Assembly: GCF_001509485.1 (NCBI RefSeq)
Contig: NZ_LLZI01000268.1
Span: 1 to 64,000, forward strand
From: Streptomyces sp. NRRL F-4489
GTDB taxonomy: Bacteria; Actinomycetota; Actinomycetes; Streptomycetales; Streptomycetaceae
Length of the DNA stretch: 64,000 nt
Direction: 5' to 3'
Shown: one piece after another, positions 58,803-64,000 of the stretch
Numbering within the stretch: position 1 is the first letter of the stretch
How the letters are laid out: each line of letters begins with the position of its first letter
Made by a program: the position numbers and the translations under genes
Notes under the pieces: model-generated
What the model was told of the DNA's origin: nothing
The model's input: only the letters and a program-made list of their open reading frames with translations
The model's database searches: none

Positions 58803-59816
58803 TCAGCGCCCGCGCGCCCGGCTGGGCTGCACCCGGGACGGCTCACCGGGCATCTTCGGATGGTCCGGCGGATAGGGCAGATCGCCCAGCCCGTCGTCGG
58901 CGGCCTGCCGGTCGGCCAGCTCCAGCAGCGGTTCCAGGCCGAAGGCGTGCCCGGCCATGTCCGCGTGGACGTCGCCCAGCTCGGCGTAGCGCGCCGGGAC
59001 GGTGAGCAGGTCGAAGTCCTCCGGCTCGGCGTCCGGCAGCTCCTCCCAGCGCAGCGGGGTGGAGACCGTCGCGCGGGGGCGGGCGCGCAGCGAGTAGGGC
59101 GAGGCGATGGTGCGGTCGCGGGCCATCTGGTTGTAGTCGACGAACACCTTCCGGCCGCGCTCCTCCTTCCACCACGCGGAGGTCACCAGCTCCGGCAGCC
59201 GCCGCTCCATGGCCCGGGCCACCGCGATCGCGGCCCGCCGGACCTCGGTGAAGGTCCACTCCGGGCGGATCGGCACATAGACGTGCACCCCGCGGCCGCC
59301 GGAGGTCTTCGGCCAGCCGCGCAGCCCGTACCCGGCCAGCAGCTCGCGCAGGCCGCGGGCGACCTCGACGGCCTCGGCGAACCCGGTGCCGGGCTGCGGG
59401 TCGAGGTCCAGGCGCAGTTCGTCGGGGTGCTCGGTGTCGGCCCGGCGGACCGGCCAGGGGTGGAAGGTCAGGCAGCCGAGGTTGGCCGCCCAGATGACGG
59501 CGGCCGGTTCGGTGGGGCAGATCTCGTCGGCGAACCGGCCGCTGGGGAAGGCGATCCGGGCGGTGGGCAGCCAGTCCGGCAGCCCCTTCGGGGCCCGCTT
59601 CTGGTAGAAGAACTCGCCCTCGACGCCGTCCGGGAACCGCTGCATGGTGGTCGGCCGGTCGCGCAGTCCGCGCAGCACCCCGTCGGCCACCGCCAGGTAG
59701 TAGCGGGCGACGTCCAGCTTGGTGAAGCCGCGCTCGGGATAGTAGATCTTGTCCGGGTTCGTCACGCGCACCGCGCGCCCCGCGACGTCCAGCTCCTCCA
59801 CCCGTCCTCCGGCCAT
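58803..59816 (-). CDS. LigD-type polymerase/primase domain protein
   Basis: Predicted 337-residue stand-alone archaeo-eukaryotic-primase-like polymerase of bacterial NHEJ (PolDom). Motifs: VTNPDKIYYPERGFTKLDVARYY, FHPWPVRRAD, the catalytic Asp pair in LDLDPQPG, KTSGGRGVHVYVPI and KVFVDYNQMARDRTIASPYSLRARP. It extends ends with ribonucleotides during break repair. In many species this domain is fused to ligase and nuclease; here it is separate and divergent from a ligase gene. Confidence 0.9.
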   Translation of the reverse strand: MAGGRVEELDVAGRAVRVTNPDKIYYPERGFTKLDVARYYLAVADGVLRGLRDRPTTMQRFPDGVEGEFFYQKRAPKGLPDWLPTARIAFPSGRFADEICPTEPAAVIWAANLGCLTFHPWPVRRADTEHPDELRLDLDPQPGTGFAEAVEVARGLRELLAGYGLRGWPKTSGGRGVHVYVPIRPEWTFTEVRRAAIAVARAMERRLPELVTSAWWKEERGRKVFVDYNQMARDRTIASPYSLRARPRATVSTPLRWEELPDAEPEDFDLLTVPARYAELGDVHADMAGHAFGLEPLLELADRQAADDGLGDLPYPPDHPKMPGEPSRVQPSRARGR

Positions 59817-59918
59817 GCCTCCACGCTAGGGTCCGCCCGGTGCCGCCGCGCGCCGGGCGTGCGGGCCGCCGGTCCGCCCGGCGCGCGGGAACGGCCCGCG
59901 GCCCGCAGGATCGGGAGC

Positions 59919-60980
59919 ATGGACCTGCCCGTGATGCCCCCGGTCTCCCCCATGCTCGCCAAGCCGGTCACCACGATCCCGGACGGGATGCAGTACGAGG
60001 CCAAATGGGACGGTTTCCGCGTCATCGTCTTCCGGGACGGCGACGAGGTGGAGATCGCCAGCCGCACCACCAAATCGCTCAGCCGCTACTTCCCCGAGGT
60101 GGTCGCGGCGGCCCGCACCGAGCTGCCGCCGCGCTGCGTGGTGGACGGCGAGATCGTCATCGCGCACGACGGCCGGCTGCACTTCGAGGAACTCCTGGAG
60201 CGCATCCACCCGGCCGACTCCCGGGTCCGCACCCTGGCCGCCCGCACCCCCGCCTCGCTCGTCGCCTTCGACCTGCTGGCGCTGGACGACGCCGCGCTGC
60301 TGGCCGCGCCGCAGACCGAGCGGCGCCAGGCGCTGGTCGAGGCGCTGCGCCCGGCCCGGCCGCCGGTGCACACCGCGCCGGCCACCACCGACCGGGCCGT
60401 CGCCGAGCACTGGTTCGCGCAGTTCGAGGGCGCCGGGCTGGACGGGGTGATCGCCAAACCGCCGCACCTGCCGTACCGGCCCGGCGACCGCGCGATGTTC
60501 AAGGTCAAGCACGCCCGCACCGCCGACTGCGTGGTCGCCGGCTACCGGCTCCACAAGAGCGGTCCGGTGGTCGGCTCGCTGCTGCTGGGCCTGCACGACG
60601 CCTCCGGGCACCTCCAGCACGTCGGGGTGTGCGCGTCGTTCCCGATGGCCCGGCGGCGGGCGCTGGTCGAGGAGCTGGCGCCGCTGCGGATGGCCGACGC
60701 CGCCGGCCACCCCTGGGCGGACTGGGGCGACGAGGCCGCGCACACCGCCCGCCGGATACCGGGCGGCCCGAGCCGGTGGAGCGGCGGCAAGGACCTGTCG
60801 TGGGTGCCGCTGCGCCCGGAGCGGGTGTGCGAGGTGGCGTACGACCACATGGAGGGCAGCCGGTTCCGGCACACCGCGCAGTTCCGCCGCTGGCGGCCCG
60901 ACCGTACGCCGGAGAGCTGCACCTACGCGCAGCTGGAGGAGCCGGTGGGCTACGACCTGGGGGAACTGCTGGGCGGCTGA
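59919..60980 (+). CDS. ATP-dependent DNA ligase (LigC type)
   Basis: Predicted 353 residues. Adenylation lysine K29 in YEAKWDGFR, then VVDGEIVIAHDG (motif III), EGAGLDGVIAKP (motif IV) and FKVKHARTADCVVAGYRLH (motif V), followed by an OB-fold domain ending PERVCEVAYDHMEGSRFRHTAQFRRWRPD. Seals nicks with ATP in repair. The 102-nt divergent promoter is shared with the polymerase gene, so the two are probably co-expressed. No ku gene is in the window. Confidence 0.92.
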   Translation: MDLPVMPPVSPMLAKPVTTIPDGMQYEAKWDGFRVIVFRDGDEVEIASRTTKSLSRYFPEVVAAARTELPPRCVVDGEIVIAHDGRLHFEELLERIHPADSRVRTLAARTPASLVAFDLLALDDAALLAAPQTERRQALVEALRPARPPVHTAPATTDRAVAEHWFAQFEGAGLDGVIAKPPHLPYRPGDRAMFKVKHARTADCVVAGYRLHKSGPVVGSLLLGLHDASGHLQHVGVCASFPMARRRALVEELAPLRMADAAGHPWADWGDEAAHTARRIPGGPSRWSGGKDLSWVPLRPERVCEVAYDHMEGSRFRHTAQFRRWRPDRTPESCTYAQLEEPVGYDLGELLGG

Positions 60981-61007
60981 CCGAACGCGACCGCGGCGGC
61001 GGGCCGG

Positions 61008-61994
61008 TCAGCCGTCCGGCGGCCAGCTGCGCCGCCGCTCCCCCGGCGCCAGCCGGTCCACCACCTCGGCCAGCTCCTGGCACGCCTGCTCGACCCGCCG
61101 CCGGATGGCGTTCTGCTCGGTGACGATCGCCGACAGCAGCAGCGCGGTGAGCGCGGCGGAGGCGTTGAGCGCCTGGAGGTTGACCATCGCCTCCAGCAGG
61201 CTGCGGCCGGTGAACGGCCCGTACCGGCCGGTGGCCGCGCTGATCGCGAAGACCGACATCACCAGCACGCACGGCGTCGCCCCGATCAGCTGGAACCGCA
61301 GCGCCGCCCACACGATCACCGGGAAGACCAGGAACAGCACGGCCAGCGTGGACCACGTCACCAGCAGCGACACCGCCACCGTGGCGGCCAGCAGCGCCGC
61401 CGCCTCCGCCCAGCGGTACAGCGGGATCGCCCGGGGCGGCCGGACCGTCCGCAGGGCGAGCAGCAGCGGGGTGACCACCAGGACGCCCATCGCGTCGCCC
61501 GCCCACCAGGACGCCCAGGTGGGCCAGAAGTCGCGGGCCGGCAGCGCCCCGGTGAGCACCTGGGTGCCGCTGCCCAGCGTCGCGCTGAGCACCATCGCGG
61601 CGAACGCGCCGAGCGCGACCAGCGCCACCCCGTCCCGCAGCCGGTCCAGTTCGGTGCGGAAGCCGGCCCGCCGCAGCATCAGGCAGGCGCACACCGGCGC
61701 GAGCGTATTGCCGGCGATCACGCCGAATCCGGCCAGGTCGAGGCGGGTGAGGGTGGAGATGACCAGCAGGGTGCCGAGCGCGATGCCCGGCCACATCCGC
61801 AGGCCCAGCAGGAGCAGGCAGCTCACCGCGATGCCCGTGGGCGGCCACAGGGGGCTGACCACCGCACCCGCGACCACCACCTGCTCCAGCAGCCCGATCT
61901 TCGCGGCCCCGTAGTAGACGGCGGCGAGTACGAGGTTCCCCAGGACCGCAGGAGCGGCCCGACGGATGTCCCCGGTGCGCACCACGTCAGCCAT
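61008..61994 (-). CDS. MASE1-domain integral membrane protein
   Basis: Predicted 328 residues, eight or so membrane helices, no output domain. MASE1 features: LLEQVVVAGAVVSPLWPPTGIAVSCLLLLGLRMWPGIALG and FWPTWASWWAGDAMGVLVVTPLLLAL. C-terminal ~40 residues form a cytoplasmic helix (AIVTEQNAIRRRVEQACQELAEVVDRL). MASE1 normally carries GGDEF or kinase domains; here the separate SpoIIE phosphatase directly upstream in the operon may be its effector. The ATG at 61994 is used; a GTG at 62030 is possible. Confidence 0.8.
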   Translation of the reverse strand: MADVVRTGDIRRAAPAVLGNLVLAAVYYGAAKIGLLEQVVVAGAVVSPLWPPTGIAVSCLLLLGLRMWPGIALGTLLVISTLTRLDLAGFGVIAGNTLAPVCACLMLRRAGFRTELDRLRDGVALVALGAFAAMVLSATLGSGTQVLTGALPARDFWPTWASWWAGDAMGVLVVTPLLLALRTVRPPRAIPLYRWAEAAALLAATVAVSLLVTWSTLAVLFLVFPVIVWAALRFQLIGATPCVLVMSVFAISAATGRYGPFTGRSLLEAMVNLQALNASAALTALLLSAIVTEQNAIRRRVEQACQELAEVVDRLAPGERRRSWPPDG

Positions 61995-62049
61995 CAGACA
62001 ACGCCGGCGGCCGGGCGCCGGACGCGACACGCGCGCGGTGGCCCGCGCT

Positions 62050-62883
62050 TCACCCGGCCCCGCGCCCGTCCCCGCCGTGGCGCAGCACGATCACCGCGGC
62101 GTCGTCGGTGTGCCCGGTCAGTTCGGCGACGCACATCACCGCGGCGGCGATCTCGTCCGGGTCGTCCCCGGCCCGGGCGCTGACCACGCGGGCCACCTGC
62201 GCCAGCCCGGCCTCGATCGGGAACGAGGGGCCCTCGATGACCCCGTCGGTGAGCAGCACGAACGTGCCCGCCGCGGTGAGCCGGCGGCGGGTGACCGGAT
62301 AGCGCTGCCCGGGCAGGACGCCCAGCGGGAGGCCGCCGGGGTCCTCGGCCACGCCCCAGCGGCGGTCGGTGGTGGCCCAGACGCCGGGGACGTGCCCGGC
62401 GCGGGCGCTGGCCAGTTCCCGGGTCGCCGGGTCGTAGCGGACGAAGGTGCAGGTCGCGAAGAGTTCGCAGTCGATGGAGAGCAGCAGGTCGTTGGCGCGG
62501 CTGAGCACTTCACCGGGGTCGGGGGCGTGCGCGGCGACGGCCCGCAGGCCGATCCGGATCTGCCCCATGAAGGCGGCCGCCTCGACGTCGTGGCCCTGGA
62601 CGTCGCCGACCGAGAAGGCCAGCGACCCGTCCGGCAGCGGGAAGCCGTCGTACCAGTCGCCGCCGATGGCCAGGCCGTGCCGGGCCGGGGCGTAGCGGGC
62701 GGCGGTGCGCAGACCGGGCAGCTCGGGGAGGGCGGCGGGGAGCATCTCGCGCTGGAGGACCTCGGCCAGCTCGACCCTGGCGCGCTGGAGCTCCGCGCTC
62801 TGGCGCGCCTGGGCGGTCAGCCGACCGAGCGTGGTGAGCAGATCGTCGGCGCTCGCCGGCCGCGGGGGACGACGCCGCAGCAT
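62050..62883 (-). CDS. SpoIIE/PP2C serine phosphatase
   Basis: Predicted 277 residues: a short N-terminal coiled-coil-like helix (ADDLLTTLGRLTAQARQSAELQRARVELAEVLQREMLP), then the phosphatase domain with IGGDWYDGFPLPDGSLAFSVGDVQGHD, RAGHVPGVW and FVLLTDGVIEGPSFP; the metal Asp residues are retained. No sensor domain of its own. 55 nt upstream of the MASE1 gene, same strand, suggesting a two-protein sensor/effector. Confidence 0.85.
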   Translation of the reverse strand: MLRRRPPRPASADDLLTTLGRLTAQARQSAELQRARVELAEVLQREMLPAALPELPGLRTAARYAPARHGLAIGGDWYDGFPLPDGSLAFSVGDVQGHDVEAAAFMGQIRIGLRAVAAHAPDPGEVLSRANDLLLSIDCELFATCTFVRYDPATRELASARAGHVPGVWATTDRRWGVAEDPGGLPLGVLPGQRYPVTRRRLTAAGTFVLLTDGVIEGPSFPIEAGLAQVARVVSARAGDDPDEIAAAVMCVAELTGHTDDAAVIVLRHGGDGRGAG

Positions 62884-62949
62884 GCGCCCATCATATTTCC
62901 GGGGTCCGGCCCCCGCTTGGCGGCCGTTTGGTGCCCGGCGGCGCCGGGG

Positions 62950-64000
62950 TCAGACGGCGGGCCGCCGGGCCGCGGCCAGCTGGGCCGCGCCGGACCGCAC
63001 CGCCCAGAAGAACACCGCCAGCGCGACGGCGGCCACCGCCAGCGAGTCGTACGGGGCGGGCAGCCGGCCGGAGCCCTTGAAGGTGCCCAGCCAGGACAGC
63101 GCGGTCAGCGCGAGGAGGTGGACCACCAGCCAGGCGCCGGTGCGGAGTTCGGCGGTGAGCGGGCGGCGCGGTCCGGCGCCGTCGCGCTCCGCGGCCCCGG
63201 CGCCGGGCCGCCGCATCACCAGGAAGAGCACCACCCCGGCGAGGACCAGCGGCAGCGCCAGCCGCAGATCGTGCCAGCCCGACCAGTAGACGAACTCGCT
63301 GGACACCACGAAGCTCAGCGGCGCGATCCAGCGCAGCCCCGGCACCCAGCCGGCCGTCCCGCCGCCCTCCTCGGTGCGGAAGACCGCGACGGCGACCGCG
63401 GACGCCGCGTAGATCAGCAGGTACATGTCGCCCATCACGCTGACGATGTCCTGCCAGCCGCCGAACGGCAGCAGGAACAGCACGATCACCACGAGGTTGA
63501 CCGCCAGCGCCCGGCGCGGCATGCCGGAGCCCGCGTGGACCTTCATGAAGTAGCGGGGGATGGTGCCGTTCTTGGCGAGCGCGTAGGTGTGCCGGGCGTC
63601 GAGGGCCACGCCCACGTAGGCCGAGCCGCCGGGCGAGAGGACGGCGTCGGCGTAGAGCAGGCTGGACAGCCAGTGGAGGTTGAGGATCAGCGCCAGCTGC
63701 CCGAACGGCGAGTCGAAGGAGACGCCCTTCCAGCCGCCGCCCAGCAGGTGCTCGGGGACGGTGAAGAGGTACGCGATCTGGAGCGCGAGGTACATCAGGA
63801 CGGCCAGCCCGATACCGGCCAGGACGGCCCAGGGCAGGGTGCGGCGCGGGGCGCGGGTCTCGCCGGAGAAGTCCAGCGGGGCCTGGAAGCCGTTGACGGA
63901 GTAGACGATGCCGCCGCCGGCCAGCGCGGTCAGGCAGGCGACGTAGCCGTACGGGGCGAAGCCGCCGTGGTCGGTGAGGCGGCCGGCGTGCCAGCCGGAG
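62950..64000 (-). CDS. APC-family permease, N-terminal part outside window
   Basis: The frame is open to the window edge: the C-terminal ~350 residues are seen and include several membrane segments. GGGIVYSVNGFQAPLDFSGETRAPRRTLPWAVLAGIGLAVLMY corresponds to the conserved TM6 region (F..EE/NP-like) of APC permeases. GSAYVGVALDARHTYALAKNGTIPRYF is the TM8-type signature. Likely amino acid transport; substrate unknown. Confidence 0.82.
   Translation of the reverse strand, partial: SGWHAGRLTDHGGFAPYGYVACLTALAGGGIVYSVNGFQAPLDFSGETRAPRRTLPWAVLAGIGLAVLMYLALQIAYLFTVPEHLLGGGWKGVSFDSPFGQLALILNLHWLSSLLYADAVLSPGGSAYVGVALDARHTYALAKNGTIPRYFMKVHAGSGMPRRALAVNLVVIVLFLLPFGGWQDIVSVMGDMYLLIYAASAVAVAVFRTEEGGGTAGWVPGLRWIAPLSFVVSSEFVYWSGWHDLRLALPLVLAGVVLFLVMRRPGAGAAERDGAGPRRPLTAELRTGAWLVVHLLALTALSWLGTFKGSGRLPAPYDSLAVAAVALAVFFWAVRSGAAQLAAARRPAV

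Noticed and set aside
1..64000. tRNA, rRNA, CRISPR, insertion sequences, integrase or phage genes
   Set aside because: None recognised by eye on either strand; short RNAs could have been missed.

Overview
The window is very GC-rich, with strongly GC-biased third codon positions, many GTG starts and ATGA/GTGA-coupled genes. Together with SpoIIE-type phosphatases, an M4 protease and Rieske/KSH steroid genes, this points to a Streptomyces or close actinomycete chromosome. No rRNA, tRNA, CRISPR array, insertion sequence or phage gene was seen.

Layout. 1-2441: end of an MFS transporter, a membrane-anchored propeller protein and a DMT-type transporter. 2442-3338: non-coding, built from an inverted pair of repeat elements with long hairpins. 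3339-32396: a steroid-nucleus degradation cluster. An A/B-ring operon on the minus strand (hsaA-hsaD-hsaC-hsaB-MaoC hydratase-kstD) lies next to a divergent IclR regulator. A second minus-strand operon (hsaE-hsaG-hsaF-kshA-small Cys protein-kshB) follows. A third repeat element (15935-16260) separates these from the C/D-ring genes: two SDRs, echA20-ipdA-ipdB-ipdC, fadA6, kstR2 (broken), ipdF, fadE30, an enoyl-CoA hydratase, three further acyl-CoA dehydrogenases and fadD3. 32554-36700: a PadR-controlled module of flavin reductase, luciferase-like monooxygenase, SDR and HSL-type esterase. 36840-46000: small unknown protein, secreted M4 protease, MFS exporter, 8-oxoguanine deaminase, NCS2 purine permease, 2OG-Fe(II) oxygenase and an EamA transporter. 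45833-64000: DinB/MDMPI-like protein, MarR, two small secreted peptides, MFS and APC permeases, three SpoIIE-family phosphatases, a frameshifted acyl-CoA ligase, an NHEJ-type polymerase/ligase pair and a MASE1 membrane protein.

How it works together. KshAB and KstD open ring B of androstenedione-type steroids; HsaAB and HsaC hydroxylate and cleave ring A; HsaD hydrolyses the product to HIP (indanedione propionate) plus a C6 dienoate, which HsaE, HsaF and HsaG convert to pyruvate and propionyl-CoA. FadD3, IpdF, FadE30, EchA20, IpdAB, IpdC, FadE31-33-like enzymes and FadA6 degrade HIP. Side-chain and sterol-uptake genes (mce4, CYP125, ChsE/ChsH1H2, Ltp2) are not in the window.

Regulation visible in the DNA. 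A 17-bp inverted repeat TATTCCG-N3-CGAAAYA occurs at both A/B-ring operon promoters and is a candidate IclR operator. A KstR2-like palindrome occurs at two divergent C/D-ring promoters. A third, unrelated 27-bp element is shared by the two promoters of the PadR module. The kstR2 gene itself lacks about 29 nt encoding its DNA-recognition helix.
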